NCBI RefSeq assembly: GCF_001687665.2
Contig: NZ_CP016543.2
Span: 2,418,001 to 2,482,000 of the forward strand
DNA: 64,000 bases
DNA from: Planococcus donghaensis
Lineage (GTDB): Bacteria; Bacillota; Bacilli; Bacillales_A; Planococcaceae
Reading direction: 5' to 3'
The notes under the pieces were generated by a model. That model did no database searches and was not told where the DNA came from. It saw nothing but the letters and a program-made list of their open reading frames with translations. The translations under genes and the position numbers were made by a program. Every line of letters begins with the position of its first letter. Position 1 is the stretch's first letter. This document shows, in pieces, positions 1-8,848 of this stretch.

Positions 1-1
1 A

Positions 2-148
2 AATAACAAGGTTGACTTATTTGTGATGGGATCTGATTGGGAAGGCAAATTTGACGAACTGATGGACTATTGTGAGGTTATTTATTTGCCGCGAACAGAA
101 GGCATTTCAACTACTAAAATCAAGACAGATCTTTTTAATCGCAAATGA
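2..148 (+). CDS. tagD: Glycerol-3-phosphate cytidylyltransferase TagD, 3' end only
   Basis: Only the last 48 codons are in the window; the gene begins upstream of base 1. The peptide carries the conserved TagD C-terminal stretch FVMGSDWEGKFD, then the EVIYLPRTEGISTT segment (the ISTT nucleotide-binding motif of the cytidylyltransferase superfamily). TagD makes CDP-glycerol from glycerol 3-phosphate and CTP in the cytoplasm, the donor for wall teichoic acid synthesis. The stop TGA overlaps the ATG of the next gene (ATGA), so the two are translationally coupled and the product most likely feeds the TagB-like enzyme that follows. Confidence 0.9.
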   Translation, partial: NNKVDLFVMGSDWEGKFDELMDYCEVIYLPRTEGISTTKIKTDLFNRK

Positions 149-1314
149 TCAAAGAATTTGGAATTTCCATCTACCTCTTTCTGTTTAAAGTCCTGTTTGC
201 CCTGTTCAAACTATTCCCGCTAAAAAACAAAACGGTCTTTCTTTCTTCTTTTGGTGATAATGCATTTTTTATTGCGAATGAGCTATCACAATCACAGAAA
301 CACCAAATGATTTTTATCAACCAAGCCAAATGCAAACTCGATTTCACTACCATTCCAACAGACAATAAAAAAATCTATAGCTTTGAAACATCCAATATTT
401 TAGATACTTTTTTATCCATCTATCATTTGGCCACTTCAAAATATGTGTTTGTAGATAATTATGCCGGTGTTCTTTCCGTCATTAAATTTCGACAGGAAGT
501 AAAATGCATACAATTATGGCATGCAGCTGGCGCTATTAAGAAATTCGGCTGGAGCGATCCTGAAACTTCGGCAAGAAGTGAACGAGCAAAGTTGAGATTT
601 CAACAAGTGTATGATCGTTTCCAGTACATTCCTGTAGGTTCTCAACAGATGGCAGATATTTTTTCTGAATCTTTCCATGTGGATCAAAGTCACTTTATCC
701 ATACTGGCGTTCCACAAACAGATTTTTACTTTGATCCTGTCGCTAAAGAACAAGCACATACTAGATTGCAAAACTTTTACCCTGCCATTACTGGCAAAAA
801 AGTTGTGTTGTATGCTCCTACTTTCCGTAAAAATTCGCTGAATAGTATGGAGCTCCAGTTGAATGTAGAAGAGCTTCTAGAAAGGTTAGACGAGCAGTAC
901 GTAGTATTGATTCGCCTTCACCCTTCTGTTCACGAGGTCACCAACTTTACTGAGCACCCACGTGTTTTGTTAGTAACTGATTACCCACACCTTAGCGAAT
1001 TGCTTATTATTAGTGATATTTTAATTACAGATTATTCATCTATCCCGGTGGAATTTTCATTACTTGAGAAAAAAATGATTTTCTTCACATATGACCTTGA
1101 AGAGTATGGGAAAACGCAAGGCATATGGGCGGAAAATAGTCTATACTTCCCCGGTCCAATTGTAAAGACCACAAGCGAAGTACTTGATCACATTTTAGAT
1201 CCGTCAATTGACTATGAAAAAATCGATCAATTCCGCAAGCATTGGAATACGTATTCGACAGGTACGAGCACTTCTCAACTAATTACCGTAATTTACGACC
1301 CCAATGACCTATAA
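145..1314 (+). CDS. tagB: CDP-glycerol glycerophosphotransferase, TagB-like (teichoic acid primase)
   Basis: This 389-residue protein belongs to the CDP-glycerol glycerophosphotransferase family (Glyphos_transf). A hydrophobic, basic N-terminal segment (residues 5-26) fits peripheral membrane binding. Family signatures seen are QLWHAAGAIKKFG (123-135, with His126), LYAPTFR (222-228), RLHP (257-260) and TDYSS (295-299). Length and the WHAAGAIK variant resemble TagB, which adds the first glycerol phosphate to the ManNAc-GlcNAc-undecaprenyl linkage unit, rather than the longer polymerase TagF. It overlaps tagD by four bases, which supplies its donor. A TagF-type role cannot be excluded from sequence alone. 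A hairpin terminator follows directly. Confidence 0.85.
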   Translation: MIKEFGISIYLFLFKVLFALFKLFPLKNKTVFLSSFGDNAFFIANELSQSQKHQMIFINQAKCKLDFTTIPTDNKKIYSFETSNILDTFLSIYHLATSKYVFVDNYAGVLSVIKFRQEVKCIQLWHAAGAIKKFGWSDPETSARSERAKLRFQQVYDRFQYIPVGSQQMADIFSESFHVDQSHFIHTGVPQTDFYFDPVAKEQAHTRLQNFYPAITGKKVVLYAPTFRKNSLNSMELQLNVEELLERLDEQYVVLIRLHPSVHEVTNFTEHPRVLLVTDYPHLSELLIISDILITDYSSIPVEFSLLEKKMIFFTYDLEEYGKTQGIWAENSLYFPGPIVKTTSEVLDHILDPSIDYEKIDQFRKHWNTYSTGTSTSQLITVIYDPNDL

Positions 1315-1319
1315 TTCAA

Positions 1320-1358
1320 TTACCAGCAGTTCCTTAGATGGGATTGCTGGTTTTTTAT
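1320..1358 (+). terminator. Rho-independent terminator after tagB
   Basis: The stem ACCAGCA/TGCTGGT is extended by partly paired bases around the loop and followed by a T tract. It sits just after the tagB stop and ends the tagD-tagB unit. Confidence 0.85.
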
Positions 1359-1551
1359 TTTAAACTAAGTCGTTCATTTAAATTAATGTAAATTCACTAT
1401 ATTATTTCAAAATATTCAGTCATTAATAAGGCGAATCGACTAATTTTGTGGTATATTAAAAGTATAAAACTCACATTTCCCCTCCATATTGCCCCCTCTC
1501 CTATACATACGCTGACGCAATTTCAGCGCACTAACCAAAGGGGTGAGAAAG

Positions 1552-2748
1552 GTGCTTTCTTCAAAATGGGTAAAAGTCACAGCAGCGTTGCTTCTAATCT
1601 TATTTACCGTTTTTTCTTTCTCTAGTCAGTCACAAGCAGCAAGTTCCACATATATCTCAAAAGGCAATACAACGAGTAAAGTGGTTGCTCTTACGTTTGA
1701 TGATGGTTCAGACGGTACTAACATTAACAAAATTTTAGATGTCTTGTCTGCCAACAAAGTAGATGCTACGTTTTTTTTAACAGGGTCTGGCGCGAAAAAC
1801 CATCCTTCATGGATCAAAAATATTTCAGCTAAAGGTCACCAACTTGGCAACCACTCTTATTCACATCCTGACTTCACAAAACTGTCAGCTGCCAAAATCA
1901 AAAGTGAGCTTGATACGACAGAAGCAACGATTAAAGACATTACTGGACAAACAACCAAACCAATTTTCAGAGCTCCATTTGGGGCATCTAATTCAGCTGT
2001 TTTAAAAGCTGTTGGGGATGCTGGATACTCTCACACCATTCAATGGAACATTGACACTGTCGATTGGAAAGGCGTTTCTTCCACACAAATCACCAATAAA
2101 GTTATGGATAATATTGTGCCTGGATCTATTGTGTTAATGCATACAGGTGCAGGAGCCTCCGGAACTCCAGGAGCTTTGCCTAGCATGATTAGCAAATTGA
2201 AAGCAAAAGGATACACATTTGTTACTGTGTCCGAATTATTGAATTTACCTTCCACTCCTGTCAGCGGTACTAAATATACAGTTAAAGCTGGCGACACCCT
2301 TTACGGCATCGCGAGAAAATTCAATGTCACTGTTTCTGAACTGGCTAAAGCCAATAACATCACCAACTATAACTTGATCCATGTCGGTCAAGTACTTACC
2401 ATTCCAGGAAAAACCACACCCCCTCCGGCTACAGCTGTTAAATACACAGTTAAAGCTGGTGATACGCTTTACGGCATCGCCAGAAAATACAATGTTACGG
2501 TCTCAGCATTGGCTAAAGCCAATAACATTACTAACTACAACTTGATCCATGTGGGTCAGGTCTTAACGATTCCAGGAAAAACTACACCTCCTCCAGCTAC
2601 GTCTATTAACTACACGGTTAAAGCTGGTGACACGCTTTACGGCATTGCACGAAAATACAACACCACAGTTGCTAAAATAGCCGCTGCCAATAATATTTCG
2701 AATGTCGATGCAATTCGCGTAGGTCAAGTGTTAGTAATTCCACAATAA
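1552..2748 (+). CDS. Secreted polysaccharide (peptidoglycan) deacetylase, NodB domain plus three LysM domains
   Basis: A signal peptide (hydrophobic core about residues 8-26, cleavage near SQAAS) precedes a NodB deacetylase domain (about 40-230). Its motifs are TFDDG (48-52, catalytic Asp/metal Asp), a NHSYSH motif with His101 and His105, RAPFG (140-144) and IVLMH (His197). Three LysM modules start near residues 242, 298 and 354 and should anchor the enzyme to peptidoglycan or related glycans. The likely substrate is N-acetylglucosamine or N-acetylmuramic acid in the wall, as in Bacillus PdaA/YheN-type enzymes; this is inference. An in-frame GTG at 1543 lies inside the AAAGGGGTGAG ribosome binding site, so GTG 1552 is preferred. 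It is flanked by its own terminator. Confidence 0.88.
   Translation: MLSSKWVKVTAALLLILFTVFSFSSQSQAASSTYISKGNTTSKVVALTFDDGSDGTNINKILDVLSANKVDATFFLTGSGAKNHPSWIKNISAKGHQLGNHSYSHPDFTKLSAAKIKSELDTTEATIKDITGQTTKPIFRAPFGASNSAVLKAVGDAGYSHTIQWNIDTVDWKGVSSTQITNKVMDNIVPGSIVLMHTGAGASGTPGALPSMISKLKAKGYTFVTVSELLNLPSTPVSGTKYTVKAGDTLYGIARKFNVTVSELAKANNITNYNLIHVGQVLTIPGKTTPPPATAVKYTVKAGDTLYGIARKYNVTVSALAKANNITNYNLIHVGQVLTIPGKTTPPPATSINYTVKAGDTLYGIARKYNTTVAKIAAANNISNVDAIRVGQVLVIPQ
2275..2748 (+). repeat. Tandem LysM-coding repeat, 168-bp period, about 2.8 copies
   Basis: The LysM units begin at 2275, 2443 and 2611, exactly 168 bases (56 codons) apart. Copies 1 and 2 encode almost the same module ([14 protein letters not shown] start, GKTTPPPAT linker); copy 3 has diverged in its second half and ends the gene. 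The regular period suggests recent unit duplication and a site where copy number could vary. Confidence 0.9.
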
Positions 2749-2766
2749 TTTTTCTCTACGCATTTA

Positions 2767-2800
2767 AAGAAGCTGGAAGTTATTTCTTCAGCTTCTTTTT
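2767..2800 (+). terminator. Rho-independent terminator after the LysM deacetylase
   Basis: AAGAAGCTG(G)AAG pairs with CTTCAGCTTCTT (one bulged base) and runs into TTTTT shortly after the stop codon. Confidence 0.85.
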
Positions 2801-2918
2801 CGTGTTTACTAATTTCTTCAAATTTCAAGTTATATGAATATTTATACCTATATTATAAAATTAAAGCCAAATCTATAATAGTATAGATATTCCATTTTTT
2901 ATAAACAGGAGGAAGAAA

Positions 2919-4106
2919 ATGAAGCGTTTAGTTGGATTTTTAGTCGTTTTTGGGTTTGTACTTAGTACATTGCCGCTATCTGCATTTGCGATCAAGTCGG
3001 ATGAGGCTGAATTTAATGCATTTTTAGTAGAAATCAATTGGGAAAAGCAAGATTATCTAGACTACTTAGCAAGCAAAGACTGGTCTTTAGATGAGTTTGA
3101 AACAATTGATGAACTAGGGACACCTTTAACTGAAAAAGGCATTCAGCTTTTAACAGAAAAGCTAGAGATGACCCGTACAGAATTAAATGAGTTGCTTTAT
3201 GAATACGGTGACCTTGAATATGGCGAAGATGTACTTGATGGTGTCTACTTAATTTTCATTGAAGATGTTGAATACTTTAGTGAATTTTATTTAGATGATT
3301 ACACAGGTACACCGATTGACGATGAAAACCTACAAGAATTAATGGATAACTTTGGCTTTGCATCAGAACAAGAGTTAGAAGAATTTTTACAAGGTTATTC
3401 TGATTCTCTAGAAAACTACGACTTTATCGAAGACTTAGAAGAATCCCTTCTTTTTTATACAGAAATGGATGATTACGAGTTAGATTTCAACGGCCTTTTC
3501 ACTGAACTTGGATTGACTGAAGAAGAAGTGGAAAGATTGATTGCTCATTTAGAAACCTTAAATTATGAAGATCCTGCATTTGAAGAACAATTAACACAAT
3601 TAAGTGATCGCATGATGGCCATGGAAGATTTTGAAACAGCTGACGAATTAACAGCCGAACAAATTGCCGAAATGATGGATATTTATAGCGACATGATTAA
3701 CTTGTTTGAATTGAAAACAACGTACTTTTTTGTAAAAGATGGCGTGAAAAAGCCGGTTTCATTGGCTACATTAATGACACTTCAATCAACTGAAGGTGCA
3801 GACTTATTAATTGAAATCTACAATCTAAAAGATGTATTTTTAGCGGATGTTTTGTTGACTGCTGATATGTTTGGATCTGATTTAATTGCTGATACAGGAA
3901 AAGACTTAGGAGCGGTAGAAACAATCATTTCAACTCCTACTGTGACACAAAAACCAACTGCCTCTACACCAAGTGCAACAAAAACGGTTAAAGGTGGCAA
4001 ACTACCAGTTACTGCTTCTAACTTTGTGCCTACTTTACTTTTCGGACTGGCGCTACTTTTAAGTGGAATTATTTTATTCCGTCGCTTGAGAGCTGAAAAA
4101 ATTTAA
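2919..4106 (+). CDS. Processed acidic surface protein with LPXTA-type sorting signal
   Basis: This 395-residue protein starts with a Sec signal peptide (residues 1-24, ending SAFA). Its mature part is very rich in Asp and Glu. The C-terminus has the cell-wall sorting layout: LPVTA (362-366), a hydrophobic helix and a short basic tail (FRRLRAEKI). This fits the Bacillales family of processed acidic surface proteins with LPXTA signals that travel with class D sortases (family knowledge). The start ATG has a good AGGAGG site. The next gene, the sortase, starts on the last base of its stop codon, so the pair is an enzyme-substrate operon. The function of the acidic domain is unknown; cation binding is a guess. 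Confidence 0.85.
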   Translation: MKRLVGFLVVFGFVLSTLPLSAFAIKSDEAEFNAFLVEINWEKQDYLDYLASKDWSLDEFETIDELGTPLTEKGIQLLTEKLEMTRTELNELLYEYGDLEYGEDVLDGVYLIFIEDVEYFSEFYLDDYTGTPIDDENLQELMDNFGFASEQELEEFLQGYSDSLENYDFIEDLEESLLFYTEMDDYELDFNGLFTELGLTEEEVERLIAHLETLNYEDPAFEEQLTQLSDRMMAMEDFETADELTAEQIAEMMDIYSDMINLFELKTTYFFVKDGVKKPVSLATLMTLQSTEGADLLIEIYNLKDVFLADVLLTADMFGSDLIADTGKDLGAVETIISTPTVTQKPTASTPSATKTVKGGKLPVTASNFVPTLLFGLALLLSGIILFRRLRAEKI

Positions 4107-4759
4107 TGATGAACGACCAACTAAAAAAAAGAAGAAGCAAAAAATCGCTTCTTCTTTTTCTATCGATTGCCTTAGTTGTTTCCGGTTTATGGTTTAGCAC
4201 AACGAGCACAGCAACTTTTATCAAAGGTTATATGCTTTACAAAACGGGACATGCGGAAGCTAAAGACTTTAGTGGCAAACCCGTGTCTCCACGTTTTGAA
4301 CTAGATGAAACACATACTAAAAATGACTTACTGAATCTTGAGTATCCACAAAAACCTGAAGTTGGCGACTTGATGGGAGAATTATTTATTCCAAAACTTG
4401 AAGCCAGCCTACCCATTATTCATGGCACAGACGAAGATGAGTTAGAAAAAGGCGTCGGCCATTTTGCACAAAGTGTACTGCCCGGTGAAGATGACAATTC
4501 CGTATTGTCTGGACACCGAGATACCGTCTTCCGCGAACTGGGTAAAGTCGGAAAAGGCGACCTTTTAACGGTCACAACCTATTCAGGCACTTTCACGTAT
4601 AAAGTGCGTCAAGTTCGAATCGTCGATCAAGACGACCGTACCGTTATAGTTCCAAAACCAAAAGCTACCTTAACCGTTTCTACATGCTATCCATTCGATT
4701 ATATTGGATATGCTCCAGAACGCTATATATTAGTAGCTGACTTGGTTTCAAGTAAATAA
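4106..4759 (+). CDS. srtD: Class D sortase
   Basis: This 217-residue transpeptidase has one N-terminal membrane anchor (about residues 14-33) after a strongly basic cytoplasmic start. The sortase fold carries His137 in SGHRDT, Cys194 in TLTVSTCYPF, and Arg206 in PERYILV, the three catalytic residues of the family. The TLTVSTCYPF context is typical of class D. The start overlaps the upstream LPXTA gene stop by one base (TAATG), so that protein is the obvious substrate, to be cleaved between Thr and Ala and attached to the wall. A bidirectional terminator follows. Confidence 0.92.
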   Translation: MMNDQLKKRRSKKSLLLFLSIALVVSGLWFSTTSTATFIKGYMLYKTGHAEAKDFSGKPVSPRFELDETHTKNDLLNLEYPQKPEVGDLMGELFIPKLEASLPIIHGTDEDELEKGVGHFAQSVLPGEDDNSVLSGHRDTVFRELGKVGKGDLLTVTTYSGTFTYKVRQVRIVDQDDRTVIVPKPKATLTVSTCYPFDYIGYAPERYILVADLVSSK

Positions 4760-4760
4760 A

Positions 4761-4792
4761 AGAGCGGTGAATTGACTTCACCGCTCTTTTTT
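4761..4792. terminator. Bidirectional terminator between srtD and the TagF-like gene
   Basis: The perfect stem AGAGCGGTGAA/TTCACCGCTCT has T tracts on the plus side and A-rich flanks on the other, between two convergent genes. Confidence 0.88.
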
Positions 4793-4806
4793 CTTTCTAT
4801 TTTTAG

Positions 4807-7473
4807 TTACGAACTTCTTTTAGCTTCTAGCAGTTTTTGAACTTCATCGTATATGCGTCGACTATTGTTTTGATCTTGATACTTAATAATCCCTGTAATT
4901 TCGTATTCGAAATTCGCAAAGTTACTCTTAATTCGATCTTCAATAATGGTCACAAGCTCTTCCTCAAAAGACCCAATCCCACCGATAAACGTTTCTTCAA
5001 TAGGACGTAAAATGCCTTTACGGAAAAATCGTTCTACATCAAAATGATAGTAAACGACCGGTTTGTTGAGTAAGGTAAAGTCAAAACTAACACTGCTATA
5101 ATCTGTTATTAACAAAGCATGGTCAATTAGCAATTGCTGAACGGTTTGTGAGCCTAGTGGGATAAATTTAATGCGTTCATGCATATCTTCAATTTCACTT
5201 TGGAAATAATCTTGCGCACGATAATGTGGATAAAAGTTAATATTCACATTGTACTCTTCAAGAAGTCCCAATAATTTTTCATTTTGGATTAAGTTGGAAT
5301 AAGCCATGAAATATTCACTCTTCAAAAATTGTTCATCCGTGTTGATCCAATCACGCCATGTTGGCATCAGTAAAATGTCTTTAGGGGGATCGACTTGGAT
5401 GAGATTATCAAAACGCGCCAAACCAGTTGCGACCACTTCATGGTCGTCATAACCCATTTCGTCCATTACAATTACTTTCTTTTCAGGTTCGGAGCTCACA
5501 ATAAACAAATCAAATGGCATATCGTAATTTTTCTTATGGTATTCCACGTTTTTGCGTCCTAATACGCCATGTTGAAGGAATATTTTAATCGTTTCTTCAT
5601 ACCCAAAAAACCCTTTTGCTGGCTTATAAGGCAGGATATTTTCTAAATCGTGTGTGCCAAGTAACACTTTGGCTTTAAAGGCAATTTCAAAATGTCGATC
5701 GGACCCAAAAATCAATACATTTGGAAGGTGCTTAATGTGTTCATAATCTGTACTGTCTTCTTCTATTACATAATAAGCTTCGATCGTTGTATGTTTTTGT
5801 AGCCATTTGAAAAAGACAATGCCATTGTCTTGAGCGGTATTCGTGCGCTCTCCCATCAACCAAACATTTTCATCTTTTGTTTGTGTATCTTGCGGGATTT
5901 CCACATCTTTTCTTACAGTAAACGATTCTACTTTCACGTTGTTAAATGGCGTCGTTGTAATCATGAAATGATGCTCATTGCCGTTATCATCAAGTTGTTT
6001 CATATAGCTATAGTAATTATCCTTTTTATACTGCGCTTTAGTGTATCTGATTTTTTCTTTTCGGATAACTTCTTGTGAATTGTTTTCAATCACGACAAAC
6101 AAATCAAGAACGGTTTTATCTTTACTTTTTATACCGATCAAATCTAAACTTTTAAAATCAATGGAAAACTCTCCAGAAATGGGCACTTGAAGCGATTCTT
6201 GAGACGCTCGGTCTTCTATCAGTAAGTAAGCTTTAGAACCTATAAACTCTTCGATTGACCCTATGATGCCTTCTATTTTAAAATCTGTTACTTCACGGAT
6301 AGATTTTTTAAGCTTAGCTGGAGTCATTGCTAATCCTAGAGACAAATCTTTTCGTCGGTAAAATTTAAGTTTAACCAGCTGTGAATTCGAGATTACTTTG
6401 TACCGCGTCGTGGTATTTTGCAATGTTCGCTTGTCTAAACTAAAGCGATAAACTTTAGGTTCTTCACTATGCTCCACAAGGAAAAAACGTTTTACAAATA
6501 GATTGTCCAATAAATTGTTCATTGGCAAAACGGTTTGAAAAAGACCGTTTTTGTTATTTAAGGGATAAGTTTCGAGCAGGCCGCTTTTCGGTTCATCTAC
6601 TTGAAGCGAGTATTCCACATTCGGCACTTTATCCCCTAAAGAAAATGATAAAAGAAACTCAGAAACTTGTTTTTCTTCTATCGAGATAGAATCAGTTTCC
6701 ATCGCATGTGGTTGCAATTCCATATACAAAAAAGAGTCTCTACGGAGGATTTTATACTGATGGTGATAAGAATTGAAAGAGTCATTAAACTCATCCTCCA
6801 GTTTTACTGAATACAACTTGTTATCCGCATAAAGAAACACTCTCCATAAACCTGCAGCCATTTCAGAAAAGTCCTCGAAAACAAAAGGGTTATGTCCAGC
6901 TTCCCGTTTCCCAGTTAATACACGGAATTGAAAGTTGTTAAAAGCATACAGTTCAATACTTTCAACATCTTCGCTCACACTATTTGGCAACTCTATAGTC
7001 ATGGATAAATTTTCATACTGTACGGAGTTTACGATAGCCTTGATCGAACGATCCATAAAGAAAAAATCAGCAAATCGATTGTTTATAATGATGTTCTTTT
7101 TTACTTTTGTTGATAACAGTTTATTGGCGATTAATATCGATTCTTGAAAATCACCTGCTTTGTACATGTCATGTTCTGTGATCCATATTTTTTTATTGTT
7201 TATTGTCAACTGGATACTCGAACTCGATGTGACCGAAGAAAGTAAGTGTTTTGGAAGTGATACAACCAAGCTGTTTTTCCCCACAAACTTACACGTCAAT
7301 GGATAAACTTCTTCGTTGACTAGAAATTCTGCTTTAGCAATTTTTTTTCGAGTAAAGAAGTTTGACAACTGAAATTGAAAAAGCAAATTTTGCTCATCAA
7401 AATAGTATTCTTCTACTTCTACTCTTTTTACTAATATTCGTTTCACCTTGTTTTTAACTCTTTTTAAAATCAT
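4807..7473 (-). CDS. CDP-glycerol glycerophosphotransferase family protein, TagF/TarL-like, with long N-terminal extension
   Basis: The protein is 888 residues long. The C-terminal 260 residues are the Glyphos_transf catalytic domain: LQHGVLG (from 633, His635), MPTWRDW (703-709), YPHYR (His near 750) and TDYSS (790-794). It most likely polymerises glycerol- or ribitol-phosphate units of a teichoic acid-like polymer at the inner membrane face. The first ~600 residues, rich in predicted beta structure, show no motif I recognise; similar N-terminal beta regions occur in TarF/TarL-type enzymes and in poorly described transferases. It is transcribed alone, opposite to tagB and srtD. The substrate (glycerol versus ribitol phosphate) cannot be read from the sequence. 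Confidence 0.8.
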   Translation of the reverse strand: MILKRVKNKVKRILVKRVEVEEYYFDEQNLLFQFQLSNFFTRKKIAKAEFLVNEEVYPLTCKFVGKNSLVVSLPKHLLSSVTSSSSIQLTINNKKIWITEHDMYKAGDFQESILIANKLLSTKVKKNIIINNRFADFFFMDRSIKAIVNSVQYENLSMTIELPNSVSEDVESIELYAFNNFQFRVLTGKREAGHNPFVFEDFSEMAAGLWRVFLYADNKLYSVKLEDEFNDSFNSYHHQYKILRRDSFLYMELQPHAMETDSISIEEKQVSEFLLSFSLGDKVPNVEYSLQVDEPKSGLLETYPLNNKNGLFQTVLPMNNLLDNLFVKRFFLVEHSEEPKVYRFSLDKRTLQNTTTRYKVISNSQLVKLKFYRRKDLSLGLAMTPAKLKKSIREVTDFKIEGIIGSIEEFIGSKAYLLIEDRASQESLQVPISGEFSIDFKSLDLIGIKSKDKTVLDLFVVIENNSQEVIRKEKIRYTKAQYKKDNYYSYMKQLDDNGNEHHFMITTTPFNNVKVESFTVRKDVEIPQDTQTKDENVWLMGERTNTAQDNGIVFFKWLQKHTTIEAYYVIEEDSTDYEHIKHLPNVLIFGSDRHFEIAFKAKVLLGTHDLENILPYKPAKGFFGYEETIKIFLQHGVLGRKNVEYHKKNYDMPFDLFIVSSEPEKKVIVMDEMGYDDHEVVATGLARFDNLIQVDPPKDILLMPTWRDWINTDEQFLKSEYFMAYSNLIQNEKLLGLLEEYNVNINFYPHYRAQDYFQSEIEDMHERIKFIPLGSQTVQQLLIDHALLITDYSSVSFDFTLLNKPVVYYHFDVERFFRKGILRPIEETFIGGIGSFEEELVTIIEDRIKSNFANFEYEITGIIKYQDQNNSRRIYDEVQKLLEAKRSS

Positions 7474-7677
7474 AGCTCTTTATCTCCTAGACAATTTTAT
7501 TCTGCAATATCTTATGTTATCATCCTTCTAATTTCTGTCAATTGAATTAAGGATAGACAGCCAGCAAAAGAATACTTATACTGTAATAATGTGACCAGCT
7601 ACATACTTATAGTTGTTTACTCAAATAAAGAAATAACCTGGCTGTTTTTGGCTTAGGGAATCAATTGGAGCAATCAA

Positions 7678-8778
7678 GTGAAAAATTTAAATGAAATCAA
7701 TATTATAAGAGCCATTATGTGTCTTGCTATTGTTGTTACCCATTCCATCTCAAATTATTTAAGAAATATAGAAGTCGATCAAGTTGCTTACGATCAATAT
7801 ATCGTATGGATCCGGTTTGCACTGCTTTGCTCTACCCCAATCTTTATTTTATTATCTGAAACTCTTTTATCAAAAAACTATCCAAATGGATTGAAAAAAG
7901 GATTCTTCGCTAAACGAATACAATTTATTTTAATCCCTTATTTATTGATTGGGTTAATCGTTAGTTACCGTGGTTCAGCTAGAGACTTCTCGTCTTTTCT
8001 TGACGTAGCTCTCCAAAAAGTAGTATTTGGCCAATGGTACGGATTTTTTGTCATTGTCATTTTCCAATTTTATATTTTGCACTGGCTAATCGGAAAATAT
8101 TTAGCGCGCGTTAATCCTATCGGGCCGATTCTCGTGTCGTTTGCTATTTCTTTTGCTCATGTATATTGTTTTGTTCATGTTGCTACGTATGAAAATTTCA
8201 TCTTAACAAATTATCCGTTATGGTATAAAACCCATATTTTTATGTGGTTGTTTTATTTTATTGTCGCATTTTATATCGGTCAATACTATGAACAACTTAT
8301 CACATTTTTAACCACTAAAATATGGATACCCATTTTGACGACAATGACGAGTTTTGGAATTATTATGTACAATTATATCGAATTGGACTATACAAGAATT
8401 TCAAGTGAACGCTATGATATGTTGCTGTATTCTGTGAGTGTCTTCTTTCTTTTAGTAACATTAATCCGTAAGTTTAATTTTAACAACCAGACATTAGTCA
8501 TGATTAGTAACTTCTCATTTTTCATCTATTTAACACATATGATTTTCTTGCCTTACTTTGTTAAACTTTCAATGACTTTCGGTGAAAATTTCTTCACATA
8601 CGTCATCACCATGACGTTCCTGACAATCTCATCTTGCATCGGCGTGGCATTCTTATTTTATCAAAATGGTTTCACGCGTCACTTTACAGGAAAGATCAAA
8701 TACTTGGAACCAACATCTCCAAAACCAAAACAACCATCGTTCAATAAGGACACACGTCAAGTCAATTATGAGCAATAA
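7678..8778 (+). CDS. Membrane acyltransferase 3 family protein (YfiQ-like)
   Basis: The 366-residue polytopic protein has about ten membrane segments. It opens with INIIRAIMCLAIVVTHS, the Arg/His signature of acyltransferase family 3 (Acyl_transf_3), which moves acetyl or succinyl groups across the membrane onto sugars. It resembles the Bacillus YfiQ/IcaC group, suggesting modification or export of an extracellular polysaccharide; the true acceptor is unknown. The start is GTG at 7678 with a GGAG site just upstream. Charged residues KPKQPS near the C-terminus lie in the cytoplasm. It is monocistronic, with a strong terminator behind it. Confidence 0.8.
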   Translation: MKNLNEINIIRAIMCLAIVVTHSISNYLRNIEVDQVAYDQYIVWIRFALLCSTPIFILLSETLLSKNYPNGLKKGFFAKRIQFILIPYLLIGLIVSYRGSARDFSSFLDVALQKVVFGQWYGFFVIVIFQFYILHWLIGKYLARVNPIGPILVSFAISFAHVYCFVHVATYENFILTNYPLWYKTHIFMWLFYFIVAFYIGQYYEQLITFLTTKIWIPILTTMTSFGIIMYNYIELDYTRISSERYDMLLYSVSVFFLLVTLIRKFNFNNQTLVMISNFSFFIYLTHMIFLPYFVKLSMTFGENFFTYVITMTFLTISSCIGVAFLFYQNGFTRHFTGKIKYLEPTSPKPKQPSFNKDTRQVNYEQ

Positions 8779-8797
8779 AATTTGTTTCACGATCATG

Positions 8798-8837
8798 AAA
8801 AACCGCCTATCAGCATAATAAGCTGATAGGCGGTTTT
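8798..8837. terminator. Bidirectional terminator between the acyltransferase and protease genes
   Basis: A long stem (AAAACCGCCTATCAGC with GCTGATAGGCGGTTTT) around a short ATAATA-type loop, with T tracts usable on both strands, between convergent genes. Confidence 0.9.
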
Positions 8838-8848
8838 TTACAGTCATC

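Noticed and set aside
7474..7677. Possible small RNA between the TagF-like and acyltransferase genes
   Set aside because: About 200 AT-rich bases with no clear hairpin-plus-T-tract or conserved RNA motif seen.
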